A DNA stretch of 64,000 nt from Stomorhina lunata (taxonomy: Eukaryota; Arthropoda; Insecta; Diptera; Rhiniidae), in the NCBI GenBank assembly GCA_933228675.1, contig OW121742.1:113712555-113776554 (forward strand). The letters are read 5' to 3'. Positions within the stretch are counted from its first letter, which is position 1. Each line of letters starts with the position of its first letter. The position numbers were made by a program, and so were the translations under genes. Below are positions 11,741 through 25,720 of this stretch, one piece after another. Below the pieces are notes generated by a model that was given only the letters and a program-made list of their open reading frames with translations, did not search any database and had not been told where the DNA came from.

Positions 11741-14700
11741 AAAATTTTTTTAGCGAAAATTTTTCTATAGAAAAATTTTTTTTATCGAAAATTTTTCTAT
11801 AGAAAAATTTTTTTAACGAAAATTTTTCTATAGAAAAATTTTTTTAACGAAAATTTTTCTATAGAAAAATTTTTTTAACGAAAATTTTTCTATAGAAAAA
11901 CTTTTTTAACGAAAATTTTTCTATAGAAAAATTTTTTGAACGAAAATTTTTCTATAGAAAAATTTTTTGAACGAAAATTTTTCTATAGAAAAATTTTTTG
12001 AACGAAAATTTTTCTATAGAAAAATTTTTTTAACGAAAATTTTTCTATAGAAAAATTTTTTTAGCGAAAATTTTTCTATAGAAATTTTTTTTTAGCGAAC
12101 ATTTTTCTATAGAAAATTTTTTTTTATCAAAAATTTTCTATAGAAAAATTTTTTTATCAAAAATTTTCTATAGAAAAATTTTTTTATCAAAAATTTTCTA
12201 TAGAAAAATTTTTTAACGAAAATTTTTCTATAGAAAAATTTTTTAACGAAAATTTTTCTATAGAAAAATTTTTTTAACGAAAATTTTTCTATAGAAAAAT
12301 TTTTTTAACGAAAATTTTTCTATAGAAAAATTTTATATCGGAAATTTTTCTATAGAAAAATTTTTTTATCAAAAATTTTTCTATAGAAAATTTTTTTTAG
12401 CGAACATTTTTCTATAGAAAATTTTTTTTTATCAAAAATTTTCTATAGAAAAATTTTTTTATCAAAAATTTTCTATAGAAAAATTTTTTTATCAAAAATT
12501 TTCTATAGAAAAATTTTTTAACGAAAATTTTTCTATAGAAAAATTTTTTAACGAAAATTTTTCTATAGAAAAATTTTTATATCGGAAATTTTTCTATAGA
12601 AAAATTTTTTTATCAAAAATTTTTCTATAGAAAATTTTTTTTAACGAAAATTTTTCTATAGAAAAATTTTTTTAACGAAAATTTTTCTATAGAAAAATTT
12701 TTTTAACGAAAATTTTTCTATAGAAAAATTTTTTTTATCGAAAATTTTTCTATAGAAAAACTTTTTCAACGAAAATTTTTCTATAGAAAAATTTTTTTAT
12801 CAAAAATTTTCCATAGAAAAATTTTTTTAGCGAAAATTTTTTTATAGAAAAATTTTTTTATTGAAAATTTTTTTAACAAAAATGTTTCTATAGAAAAATT
12901 TTGATAAAAATTTTTCTATAGAAAAATTTTCGTTAAAAAAATTTTCGATAAAAAAATTTTTCTATAAAAAAATTTTCTCTGAAAAAATTTTTCTATAGAA
13001 AAATTTTCGTTAAAGAAATTTTTCTATAGAAAAATTTTCGTTAAAAAAATTTTTCTATAGAAAAATTTTCGTTAAAAAATTTTTCTATAGAAAAATTTTC
13101 GTTAAAAAAATTTTTCTATAGAAAAATTTTCGCTAAAAAAATTTTTCTATAGAAAACTTTTCGCTAAAAAAATTTTTCTATAGAAAACTTTTCGCTAAAA
13201 AAATTTTTCTATAGAAAAATTTTCGTTAAAAAAAATTTTTCTATAGAAAAATTTTCGCTAAAAAATTTTTTCTATAGAAAAATTTTTTTTTTTCTATAGA
13301 AAAATTTTTTTAGCGAAAATTTTTCTATAGAAAAAATTTTTTTAACGAAAATTTTTCTATAGAAAAATTTTTTTAGCGAAAAGTTTTCTATAGAAAAATT
13401 ATTTTAACGAAAATTTTTCTATAGAAAAATTTTTTTAACGAAAATTTTTCTATAGAAAAATTTTTTTAACGAAAATTTTTCTATAGAAAAATTTTTTTAA
13501 CGAAAATTTTTCTATAGAAAAATTTTTTTAACGAAAATTTTTCTATAGAAAAATTTTTTTAACGAAAATTTTTTTATAGAAAAATTTTTTTAACGAAAAT
13601 TTTTCTATAGAAAAATTTTTTTATCGAAAATTTTTCTATAGAAAAACTTTTTCAACGAAAATTTTTCTATAGAAAAATTTTTTTATCAAAAATTTTCCAT
13701 AGAAAAATTTTTTTAGCGAAAATTTTTTTATAGAAAAATTTTTTTAACGAAAATTTTTGTTATAGAAAAATTTTTTTAACGAAAATTTTTCTATAGAAAA
13801 AAATTTTTAACGAAAATTTTTCTATAGAAACATTTTTTTAGCGAAAATTTTTCTATAGAAACATTTTTTTAGCGAAAATTTTTCTATAGAAACATTTTTT
13901 TAGCGAAAATTTTTCTATAGAAAAATAGAAAAATTTTTTTAACGAAAATTTTTCTATAGAAAAATTTTTTTACCAAAAATTTTTCTATAGAAAAATTTTT
14001 TTAGCGAAAATTTTTCTATAGAAAAATTTTTTTACCAAAAATTTTTCTATAGAAACATTTTTTTAGCGAAAATTTTTCTATAGAAAAATAGAAAAATTTT
14101 TTTTTGCGAAAATTTTTCTATAGAAAAATTTTTTTACCAAAAATTTTTCTATAGAAAAATTTTTTTATCAAAAATTTTTCTATAGAAAATTTTTTTTAAC
14201 GAAAATTTTTCTATAGAAAAATTTTTTTAACGAAAATTTTTCTATAGAAAAATTTTTTTTATCGAAAATTTTTCTATAGAAAAACTTTTTCAACGAAAAT
14301 TTTTCTATAGAAAAATTTTTTTATCAAAAATTTTCCATAGAAAAATTTTTTTAGCGAAAATTTTTTTATAGAAAAATTTTTTTATCGAAAATTTTTTTAA
14401 CGAAAATGTTTCTATAGAAAAATTTTGATAAAAATTTTTCTATAGAAAAATTTTCGTTAAAAAAATTTTTCTATAAAAAAATTTTCTCTGAAAAAATTTT
14501 TCTATAGAAAAATTTTCGTTAAAGAAATTTTTCTATAGAAAAATTTTCGTTAAAAAAATTTTTCTATAGAAAAATTTTCGTTAAAAAATTTTTTTATAGA
14601 AAAATTTTCGTTAAAAAAATTTTTCTATAGAAAAATTTTCGCTAAAAAAATTTTTCTATAGAAAACTTTTCGCTAAAAAAATTTTTCTATAGAAAAATTT

Positions 14701-16250
14701 TCGTTAAAAAAAATTTTTCTATAGAAAAATTTTCGCTAAAAAATTTTTTCTATAGAAAAATTTTTTTTTTTCTATAGAAAAATTTTTTTAACGAAAATTT
14801 TTCTATAGAAAAAATTTTTTTAAAGAAAATTTTTCTATAGAAAAATTTTTTTTATCGAAAATTTTTCTATAGAAAAACTTTTCAACGAAAATTTTTCTAT
14901 AGAAAAATTTTTTTATCAAAAATTTTCCATAGAAAAATTTTTTTAGCGAAAATTTTTTTATAGAAAAATTTTTTTAACGAAAATTTTTGTTATAGAAAAA
15001 TTTTTTTAACGAAAATTTTTCTATAGAAAAAAATTTTTAACGAAAATTTATCTATAGAAACATTTTTTTAGCGAAAATTTTTCTATAGAAACATTTTTTT
15101 AGCGAAAATTTTTCTATAGAAAAATTTTTTTAGCGAAAATTTTTCTATAGAAAAATAGAAAAATTTTTTTAACGAAAATTTTTCTATAGAAAAATTTTTT
15201 TACCAAAAATTTTTCTATAGAAAAATTTTTTTAGCGAAAATTTTTCTATAGAAAAATAGAAAAATTTTTTTTTGCGAAAATTTTTCTATAGAAAAATTTT
15301 TTTACCAAAAATTTTTCTATAGAAAAATTTTTTTAGCGAAAATTTTTCGATAGAAAAATTTTTTTAGCGAAAATTTTTCTATAGAAAAATTTTTTTAAAG
15401 AAAATTTTTCTATAGAAAAATTTTATTAACGAAAATTTTTCTATAGAAAAATTTTTTTAACGAAAATTTTTCTATAGAAAAATTTTTTTAACGAAAATTT
15501 TTCTATAGAAAAATTTTTTTAACGAAAATTTTTCTATAGAAAAATTTTTTTAAAGAAAATTTTTCTATAGAAAAATTTTTTTAACGAAAATTTTTCTATA
15601 GAAAATTTTTTTTAGCGAAAATTTTTCTATAGAAAATATTTTTTAGAGAAAATTTTTCTATAGAAAATTTTTTTTAGCGAAAATTTTTCTATAGAAAAAA
15701 TTTTTTATCAAAAATTTTCTATAGAAAAATTTTTTTATCAAAAATTTTCTATAGAATTTTTCTATAGAAAAATTTTTTTAACGAAAATTTTTCTATAGAA
15801 AAATTTTCTTAAAAATTTTCTATAGAAAAATTTTTTTATCAAAAATTTTCGATAGAAAAATTTTTTTAGCGAAATTTTTTTTTATAGAAAATTTTTTTTA
15901 ACGAAAATTTTTCTATAGAAAAATTTTTTTTAACGAAAATTTTTCTATAGAAAAATTTTTTTATCAAAAATTTTTCTATAGAAAATTTTTTTTATCAAAA
16001 ATTTTTCTATAGAAAAATTTTTTTATGAAAAATTTTTTTATCAAAAATTTTTCTATAGAAAAATTTTTTTATTAAATGTTTTTTAATAGAAAAAGTTTTT
16101 TATAGAAAATTTTTCTATAGAAAAAATTTCGATAAAAAAAATTTTGATAAAAAAATTTTTCTATTAAAAAACTTTTCTATAGAAAATTTCTTTATCAAAA
16201 ATTTTTCTATAGAAAAATTTTCTTATCAAAAATTTTTGTCTATTGAAAGA
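11741..16250. repeat. 31-bp hairpin satellite, array 2, with inverted and duplicated blocks
   Basis: About 145 units of about 31 bp with the same TTTTTCTATAGAAAAA core as array 1 but a different spacer (TTTTTAACG, TTTTTAGCG or TTTTTATCA). In two blocks, about 12,895-13,280 and 14,405-14,760, the spacer is reversed (CGTTAAAAAA), so units there run the other way. These blocks and their flanks are about 1.51 kb apart; another duplicated stretch is offset by about 1.23 kb, and 12,088-12,330 recurs about 290 bp later. This is a complex higher-order structure. No coding capacity. Confidence 0.94.
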
Positions 16251-18419
16251 TGTTTGCAACGAAAATGTTTCTGTAGAAAAATTAGTGTTCCTGAAAGATA
16301 ATTTTGTTGCCGAATATCGGTTTTTTTACTTACTTCAGGAAAAAAAACAGTTTTCGAGCTGCGCTAATATGTATTGCTCCACCTCCTCCATTTTTTTATA
16401 ACCCTATATCTCAAAAACTAGAGTAAAGCTAAAAATCGATTAGAACCATTGAATTGATAGTACTCGGTTTATCTTTAACCACTAGGTTTTGCTTCTGTCG
16501 GTAATAAAAATTGTAAAAATCGAGCACAGTGTAATTAACGACATTAATAATGGAGATATCAAAATATTAATGAGTGACTTCAATGATTGTGAAAATACAT
16601 GGCACGGGTTCCGTGACTTACAATGCTAAGAGACTGGTAGTATTAAGTCAAAGACTCTAAAATATAAAGATATTGATATTGATTTGCAGAGTGGTATTTT
16701 CGATAAGTCCCATAAGAAAAAAGGTATACCACTTTAAAAAAATTTTACATATTCGAAAACTACTTAAGAAAGAAACAAAAATATATTTACTGTACAACGA
16801 ATGTCGTTTACGATTATTTTAATCTAAGGGCTCGATATTATCTTTGCGGTAAATGATATTTTAGGAGACATTAAGTTCGGATATACTTGAAAATTTTGTA
16901 GTTTTGATACAATCGGTCGAATCTTGGACTCAATCGAATCTTGGACTAATTTCTCATTTATCCTTTCCATATCTAGTCTATTTTATAGACAAGTTTTTAA
17001 TATAGACCTTATTTGAAAACCTTATTTGAAAAAAAATTGAGAAAAACTTATCTAAAGGTTTTAAAAAAATTCGGATATCTATTGCTTTTAAAAGATTAAA
17101 TAACTATAAAAAATATAATTAACATTTATAATCACTCTCGTCTCAGACTACATTTCCATTAATAGAATTTACTTATAATTTATACCCAAAAATCTCAAAC
17201 TCAACATAACAAGATGAATAAATCCCTTAATAACTACTTATGTATTATATTATATTATATAACATTTTCCTCAGTTCCCCAATGACCAATAAATTTCTTA
17301 GCTATTTTTACTTAGAACATAAAAATCTTAGATTTAACACCTACTTTTTTTCGTTTGATAAGGAAAAGAAAGCAAACTCCTACCTCAAACATTAACTTTC
17401 ATTATTTATTGTAATTTTAAATAAAAATTTCTTTTAAATATATATTTTTTACTTTTTCTAGTGCTACATTCTAGTGCTGCTGGTGCTACTGCTACTTCAT
17501 TTGCTTCCTAGCAACACCTTTTTCTTTCTGACTGACTGTCTGTCCTTCTTTATTTCGTTCTTTCAAGTCAGTTTCATTTCCTCTTCCCTTTGGCAAAATA
17601 TTGTAGTATTTCCTTAATACTTTTGCTCAAACACTTTCCTTAAAAATTTAATAAAATTTTCTTCTCTGCTTCTGTTTTTTGTTGCACTTCATAAATATTC
17701 TGTGTATTCGTTTAGTTGGTGGTAGCTGCAAAAATTGCATGCAACTTTTTTTGGTATTTCTCTATAAACTTATCAACGTCGTCATCATCTTTGACCCAGT
17801 TTTTTCTGTTCTGTTCGTTTTTCTTTTTTGGTTTGCAAAACAAATTTTCATTTTATAAAATAAAATATTTTCCATATTCATTCATTCTGGTGGCATGCAA
17901 CAAACCAAGAGCCAACTAAAGTAGCAGAACTGCCAGTCCAACTACCCCTTGATACTCATTATTCAAAAAAACGACTATTAAAAATGTATAAATATTTCTA
18001 GTTTTTGCTGCTACTGCTACTTTACTACTTCTATTTTATATTCAGTTTTTTTTTTTTGTTTATTTTAGTTTTTTGTACAATATTTTAAAACGATAACTAG
18101 TATAATTTACCCAAGTCTTTTGTTTATTTAGTTTTTAGCATATTTTTTTTTAATTTTTACATAAATAAATAAATGTAATTTGCAATGTGTAGTCGTATCT
18201 TTTTTGTTGGTATAATTTTTGTGCAGGAGGAGGAAAAAAACAAACATATCAACTTGATAACAATATCAAGTTCTTAATGGAAGTTAAGCAGAAGTCGATC
18301 GAGTGACCATGATTTCAAATAAATTTCTAAAACTTTCAAACATTGAAAACCTAAGAAAATCTGGCACAAAACTCTAAAAATTCTACTTAAAACTATTAAA
18401 ACTCTATTTTGAAAAAAAT
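16251..18419. other. Spacer with a dispersed repeat copy, otherwise unrecognised
   Basis: A coding-like dispersed repeat copy lies at 16,660-16,740. The remainder (about 16,750-18,420) is AT-rich, with CTGCTACTGCTACT-like low complexity at 17,475-17,500 and 18,005-18,030. The frame at 17,716-17,919 is phenylalanine/serine-rich and not gene-like. No RNA gene was seen. Confidence 0.45.
16660..16740 (+). repeat. Dispersed coding-like repeat, copy 2 (diverged)
   Basis: It aligns with copies at 691-810 and 60,355-60,500 through ATTGATTTGC, the following GGT, and AAGTCCCATAAGAAAAAA. The frame spells DIDIDLQSGIFDKSHKK. It lies about 400 bp beyond the end of 31-bp array 2, and copy 3 likewise abuts a satellite. 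Confidence 0.42.
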
Positions 18420-21390
18420 TTCTAATTTCGAAAAATTTTGAAATTTTTCGAACATCCAAAACATGCACAAATCCAGACAAAAACTTATAGAATACAACAT
18501 TTACTAACAGCAGAATACATTAAAATTCACAAAATCACTTTTTCGAAACAAAATTTTCAATTTCGAAAAATTTTTCAAAATTTCGAACTTCCAAAACATG
18601 CACAAATTCAGGCAAAAACTTATAGAATACAACATTTACTAACAGCAGAATACATTAAAATTCACAAAATCTCTTTTTGAAACAAAATTTTCAATTAAGA
18701 AAAATGTTGAAATTTTTCGAACATACAAAATATGAGCAAATCCAGGCAAAAACTTATAGACTACAACATTACCTAATAGTAGAATACATTAGAATTGATA
18801 AAAAAACACTTATTCGAAACAAAATTACCAATTTCGAAAAATGTTGAAATTTTTCGAACATTCAAAATATGAGCAAACCCAGGCAAAAACTTATAGTATA
18901 CAACATTTACGTATAGAAAAATACAATCCAATTCATAAAATACAGTAAAATTAATTAAATCACTTTTTCGAAACAAAATTTTCAATTTCGAAAAATGTTG
19001 AAATTTTTCGAACATACAAAATATGAGCAAATCCAGGCAAAAACTTATAGAATACAACATTACCTAATAGTAGAATACATTAGAATTGATAAAAAAACAC
19101 TTATTCGAAACAAAATTACCAATTTCGAAAAATGTTGAAATTTTTCGAACATTCAAAATATGAGCAAATCCAGGTAAAAACTTATAATATACAACATTTA
19201 CGTATAGAAAAATACAATCAAATTCATAAAATCACTTGCTCGAAACAAAATTTTTAAGTTCGAAAAATTTCAAAATATTTCGAACATCCAAGACAGGCAC
19301 AAATCCGGGCGAAAACTTGTAGAATACAAGATCTACAAATAGCAGAATACATTAAAATTCACAAAATCTCTTTTTCGAAACAAAATTTTTAAGTTCGAAA
19401 ATTTTGAAATATTTCGAACATTCAAAATAGGCGCAAATCCAGGCAAAAACTGAAAGAATACAACATTTACGAACATCAAAATACAATAAAATTCATAAAA
19501 TAACTATCTCGAAATAAAATTTGCAAGTTCGAAAATTTTTAAATATTTCGAACATCCAAAACATGCACAAATTTGAGAAAAAACTTAAAAAAACACAATT
19601 AACGAGAAGCAGAATACAGTAAAATTCATTAAATCACTTTTTCGAAAAAAAATTTTAAGTTCGAAAATTTTGAAATATTTCGAACATTCAAAACATGCAC
19701 ATATCCAGGCAAAAACTTACAGAATACAACATTTCCATATAGAAGAATACAATAAAATTCATAAAATCACTTTTTCGAAACGAAATTTCAAATTTCGAAA
19801 AATTTTTATAAATTTTGAACATCCAAGTCATGCACAAATCCGAGCAAAAACTTAAAAAATACAATTAACGAGCAGCAGAATACATTAAAATTCACAAAAT
19901 CACTTATTCAAAACAAAATTTCCAATTTCGAAAAATTTTGAAATAATTCGAACATTCAAAACATGCCTAAATCAAGGCAAAAACTTATATAATACAACAT
20001 TTACGCATAGAAAAATACAATACAATTCATAAAATCACTCTTCCGAAACAAAATTTTTAAGTTCGAAAAATTTTTTAAAACTTCGAACATCCAAAAAAAT
20101 GCACAAGTCTGGGCAAAAGCTTTATTTAAATACTTAAATTAAGAACCACAAAATGTTGTAAAATTCATTTAATCGTTTTTTTAAACAAAATTTCAAACTT
20201 CGAAAAATTAAAAAAAATTCGAACATCCAAAACATTTAGAAATCCAGCCACAAAATGTTAATAAACTGCTTTAAAGAACATCGCCTAAAAATTAAACTAA
20301 AAAATCATTTTTTGAAACAAAATTTCGAAATATGTTTTATGTGTTCGAATATCTAAAATATGCCCAAATTTTAGCAAAAAACTTAAAAATAACACTTTTA
20401 AGTATAACAAATTTTAATTAAATTTATAAAATCAGTGTTTCGAAATAAAATTTTCAACTTCGAAAATTTTTTCAAAATTTCGAACATTAAAAATATGCAC
20501 AGACAAAAAACTTTAAAATACCCTTTCAAGAACTTTACAATGTAATTAAAAACTATTTCGAAACAAAATTTCGAACTTCGAAAAATTCGAATATCCAAAA
20601 AAATAAACAAATCCAGACAAAAAAAAACTTTAAAAAACGCTTTAAAGAATAGAACAATGTATTCAAATTAAAAAATCAAATTTTTTACACAAATTTTGGA
20701 ACTTCGAAATATGTAAAAAATTCGAATATTCGTAACCCTTTATATTGCCTAAGAAAAGCTTTATTCTTGGGGTTTATATAGCCTTAAGAAAGCTTTATAA
20801 TACTCTTTCAAAAACATGACAATGCAATGAAATTAAAAAAAAAAAACACTTTTTCGAAACAAAATTTGTAACTTCGAAAAATTTTGAAAGTGTCTAATAT
20901 CCAAAATAGGTAAACTTACCGCCAAAAAACATAAGAGTATTGCTTTCAATAATTGCAAACTGTAAAAAAATAAATAAAGCCATAGTATCGAAACAAAATT
21001 TTAAACTTCGAAAAATTTCGAACATCCCAAAAATTTAAAAAATCCAGACAAAAAACTTCAAAATACTCTTTTAAAAGCATTTCAAATGTATTAAAATTAA
21101 AGATATCAAATTTTTGACACAAATTTTGGAACTTCGAAAAATTTTAAAATTTCGAATATTCGAAAAACTCACAAAACTTTACAAAAAACTTAATAATACT
21201 ACTCGCAAGAATATAATATTCATAAAATCGATTTTTTTAAACAAATTTCGAACTTCGAAAAATTTAAAAATTTTCGAACATCTAAAAGTCGACTAAAACG
21301 AACGACAAATATTTGAAAATGATTCAAATATGCAATAAAATCAGAATAAGTTCAGTTTTAAAACAAAATTTTAAACTTCGAAAAAATTTG
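18420..21390. repeat. ~135-bp satellite with TTCGAA stem-loops
   Basis: About 22 tandem units spaced about 133-137 bp (one about 153 bp). Units contain an inverted repeat, TTCGAAAAAT then a short loop then ATTTTTCGAA, followed by AACATCCAAAACATGCAC and AGGCAAAAACTTATAGAATAC. The left half is fairly uniform, and units decay progressively to the right after about 20,050. The small open frames here, such as 18,438-18,680 plus and 18,773-19,060 minus, are translations of this repeat, not genes. Confidence 0.92.
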
Positions 21391-22880
21391 GCCAACCTTG
21401 CTTTAGATAAGCTTTAATCATGAAAGTTTATACAATCTTAGAAGAGCTTTGATAGTTGGTATTTATATACTTAATCTTAGATAAGTCTTTAGAAGTACCT
21501 ACTTTAAATAATCCTTGATGTACTATTTTACAGTCATAGCTTCACTGCCATTACCTTAACCTTTCCCAACATCTTTTGCAGTTCTGATCTTTCGACTGGT
21601 CACCTTTTTTGTCATAATTTAAAGTTTTAGCTTGTAATGACTCAAGTGTTAAGAAAACTTAGAAAAACTTTTGCTGTTTGTAAAATTGAAAGCTAATTAA
21701 CACACAGACACACACATCTTTAGCATATACGAATACATACATACATTAATACACACACATACATATTATAACACAAAACTGTAAATTGAGCAAAATTAAG
21801 TTATATTTAAAAGAGGTATTATGAAAGTTTAAGAAAGAAAGAGAGAAAAAATAAAAAAAAACTATGAAAATTATGGAAAACTTTCGATTTTAGATTTCTT
21901 AAGAATTATGTAAATAAGTTATAAAGTATAACAATTTTAATCTTAGGGATAAAGGAAAATTACTTTATTTTATAAATGAAGGGAGGTTCAAAAATATGTG
22001 GAATAAAGTGAATGCCAATTGTTACCAAAAGATAGAATCAACTAATAATTGGTCCTTAATAATGGTCCTTCAAACCGGATTATAGCTCATATTACTCAAA
22101 TATAGAAGAGTTTTAAGCGATAAAATGAATAAAACTTTATTCTGGAAAAACTAATTGATTATGAACTAAGATTTGGCTAATGATTGCTCAAGATAATGGT
22201 CCTTCAAACCTGATTAAAGTTGATAATTCTTTAATAAAGTTAAGTTTTATAAGTTAAAATACTATCAACTCTCAACTGAAACAAAAATCGATTATGAACT
22301 AAGATTATGGTTCTCGAAACTGGCTACTAGAAGATACCACTCGGATATGAATGACTTAGTCATATTCATGCTTTGTAACCGGTAAAAGCCAGCTCCCATC
22401 TATAAGACCCATTGAATGCTCAGAAAGTCTATTCATTGCTAATATATCTAATATATCACTCTTATTTTATAAACCACAAAATTTCAATACATATTTTCTT
22501 ATGCATAAACGATAAATATGAACAGCTTAATGTGCTCCATCTAAAGTCCTAATTCTATTTTTTCCCAGTATTCTTAAATTGTATTTGTGTGAAACATACT
22601 CTCACTAATGCTATTTTGTTTGCTATAGAAGACTTTATTTGGAAAACTGCAGAAAACCTTTAAAGCATAAATTTTTAATTTACTTAGAAAAGCTTGTGAC
22701 AAATTTCATATGAAATTTTTGGTTAAAAATAAAATGAATATGCAAAGCAATGCACAGGAGTTAGGGGTTCCCAAATGGGGGCAAACATTGGGAATGCTAA
22801 AAAAGAAAAATTTTGGAAGAACTATCTCGGGTTGCCTTATCACACACACACAGATTTATATATAACCCCACATCGTATAG
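21391..22880. other. Spacer with minor repeats
   Basis: No gene is visible. It contains CA/ATAC microsatellite runs (21,705-21,775), two copies of AATGGTCCTTCAAACC about 130 bp apart (22,063 and 22,195), and scattered early relatives of the next satellite (AGCTTTAATC near 21,411). Confidence 0.45.
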
Positions 22881-25720
22881 GTTTATATACCTCCATATAA
22901 ACTTTAATCATAGTTTGTTATAAAGTCTAAGATAAGCCTTAATTGCAGGTTTTTGCATAGTCTACAATAAGCTTTAATCGTAGGTATTTATATAGTCTGA
23001 AACGAGCTTTATTCGAAGGTTTTTATATAGTCCAAGATAAGGTTTAATCGTAGGTCTTTATGTAGTATATGATAAGCTTTATATATTCTAAGATAAGCTT
23101 ATATCGTTGGTCTTTATATAAACTAAAACAAGCTTTAATCGTAGGTCTTTATATATTTTAAGATAAGCTTTAATTACAGCTCTTCACATAGCCTAAGATT
23201 AGCTTTAATTGTAGGTCTTTATATAATCTAAGATAAGCTTAAATCGTAGGTCTTTATTAAGTCTAAGATAAGCTTTAATACTAGGTCTTTATAGAGTCTA
23301 AGTGATCTCTAATAGTAGGTCTTTATAGAGTCTAAAGCAAGCTTTAGTCGTAGGTCTTTCTAGAGTCTAAAAAAGCTTTAATCGTAGGTCTTAATAGGGT
23401 CTAAAGTAAGCATTAATCATAGGTCTTTATAAAGTAGTAGTTAAGCTTTAATCGTAGGTCTTTGTATAGTAGTAGGTAAGCTTTAACCGTAGGTCTTAGT
23501 AGGGTCTAAAGTAATCTTTAATCGTAGGTCTTTATATAGTAGTAGATAAGCTTTAATTGTGTATCTTAATATAGTAGTAGTTTAGCTTTAATTGTTGGTC
23601 TTAGTAGGGTCTAAAGTAAGCTTTAATCGTAGGTCTTTATATAGTCTAAGATAAGTTTTAATCGTAGGTCTTTATATAGTCTAAGATAAGATTTAATCGT
23701 AGGGGCTTATATAGTCTAAGATGAGTCTAAAAAAAGCTTTAATCGTAGGTTTTTATATAGTCTAAGATGGGTCTAAAAAAAGCTTTAATCGTAGGTCTTT
23801 ATATAGTCTAAGATAAGTCTAAAAAATCTTTAATCGTAGGTCTTTATATAGTCTAAGATAAGTCTAAAAAAGCTTTAATCGTAGGTCTTTATATAGTCTA
23901 AGATGAGTCTAAAAAAAGCTTTAATCGTAGGTCTTTATATAGTCTAAGATGAGTCTAAAAAAAGCTTTAATCGTAGGTCTTTATATAGTCTAAGATGAGT
24001 CTAAAAAAAGCTTTAATCGTAGGTCTTTATATAGTCTAAGATGAGTCTAAAAAAAGCTTTAATCGTAGGTCTTTATATAGTCTAAGATGAGTCTAAAAAA
24101 AGCTTTAATCGTAGGTCTTTATATAGTCTAAAAAAGCTTTAATAGTAGGTTTTTATATAGTCTAAGATGAGTCTAAAAAAAGTTTTAATCATAGGTCTTT
24201 ATACAGTCTAAGATAAGCTTTAATCGTAGGGATTTATAAAATCTAAGGTAAGCTTTAATCGTAGGTCTTTATATATTCTACGATAAGTCTAAAAAAGCTT
24301 TAGTCGTACTTGTTTATATAGTCTAAGATGAGTCTAAAAAAAGCTTTAATCATATGTCTTTGTATAGTCTAAGATGAGTTTAAAAAAAGCTTTAATCTTT
24401 ATAAAATCTAAGGTAAGCTTTAATCGCAGGTCTTTATATAATCTAAGATAAGTTTAAAAAAGCTTTGATCGTAGGTATTTATATAGTCTAAGATGAGTCT
24501 GAAAAGAGCCTTAATCTTTATAAAGTCTAAGGTAAGCTTTAATCGTAGGTCTTTATATAGTCTTAGATGAGTCTAAAAAAACTTTTAATCGTAGGTCTTT
24601 ACATAGTCCAAGATAAGTCTAAAAAAAGCTTTAATCGTAGGGTTTATATAGCCTAAGATGAGTCTAAAAAAAGCTTTAATCGTAGGGTTTATATAGCCTA
24701 AGATGAGTCTAAAAAAAGCTTTAATCGTAGGGTTTATATAGCCTAAGATGAGTCTAAAAAAAGCTTTAATCGTAGACCTTCATAAAGGGTAAGGTAAACT
24801 TTAACCGTAGGTCTTTATATAGTCTAAAATAAGCTTTAATCGTAGGTCTTCATAAAGTCTAAGGTAAGCTTTAATCGTAGGTCTTTATACGGTTTGAAGT
24901 TAACTCTAATCGTAGGTCTTTATAGAGTCTACAGTAAGCTTTAATCGTTAACCTTTATAGTAGTTAAGCTTTAATCGTAGGTCTTTATAGAGTCTAAAGT
25001 AAGCTTTATTTGTAGGTCTTTATAGAGACTAAAGTAAGCTTTATTTTGTAGGTCTTTATAGAGACTAAAGTAAGCTTTAATCGTAGATCTTTATAGAGAC
25101 TAAAGTAAGCTTTATTTGTAGGTCTTTATAGATTCTAAAGTAAGCTTTAATCGTAGGTCTTTATAGAGTCCAAAGTAAGGTTTATTTGTAGGTCTTTATA
25201 GAGACTAAAGTAAGCTTTATTTGTAAGTCTTTATAGATTCTAAAGTAAGCTTTAATCGTAGGTCTTTATAGAGTCCAAAGTAAGCTTTAATTGTGGATCT
25301 TTATATAGTAGTAGTTAAGCTTTAATCATAGGTCTTAATAGAGTTTAAAGTTAGCTTTAATCGTAGGTCTTTTTAGAGTCTAAAGTAAGCTTTAATCGTA
25401 GGTCTTTATAGAGTTTAAAGTTAGCTTTAATCATAGGTCTTTTGAGAGTCTAAAGCAAGCTTTAATAGTGGGCCTTTATAAGGTAGAAGTTAAGCTTTAA
25501 TCGTAGGTATTTATAGAGTGTAATATAAGCTTTAATCGTAAGTCTTTATATAGTAGTAGGTAGGTTTTAATCGTAAGTCTTTATAGAGTTTGAAGTAAGC
25601 TTTAATTGTGGGCCTTTATATAGTAGTAGTTAAGCTTTAATCGTAAGTCTTTATAGAGTCTAAAGTAAGCTTTAATCGTGGGCCTTTATATAGTAGTATC
25701 TAGTTAAGCTTTAGTTATAG
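22880..25720. repeat. 35-bp satellite with a 46-bp higher-order variant
   Basis: A tandem repeat whose unit reads TAAGCTTTAATCGTAGGTCT then TTATAGAGTCTAAAG, 35 bp. In the middle (about 23,690-24,780) the unit is lengthened to about 46 bp by insertion of GATGAGTCTAAAAAAAGC-type sequence, and several consecutive copies are nearly identical. Outer units are more varied (AGTAGTAG variants at about 23,430-23,590 and 25,550-25,690). Isolated relatives occur at 20,754 and 21,411. No coding capacity. Confidence 0.93.

Noticed and set aside
18438..19060. 80- and 95-codon frames in the 135-bp array
   Set aside because: They are translations of the satellite, changing frame with unit length, with no promoter or conserved protein pattern.
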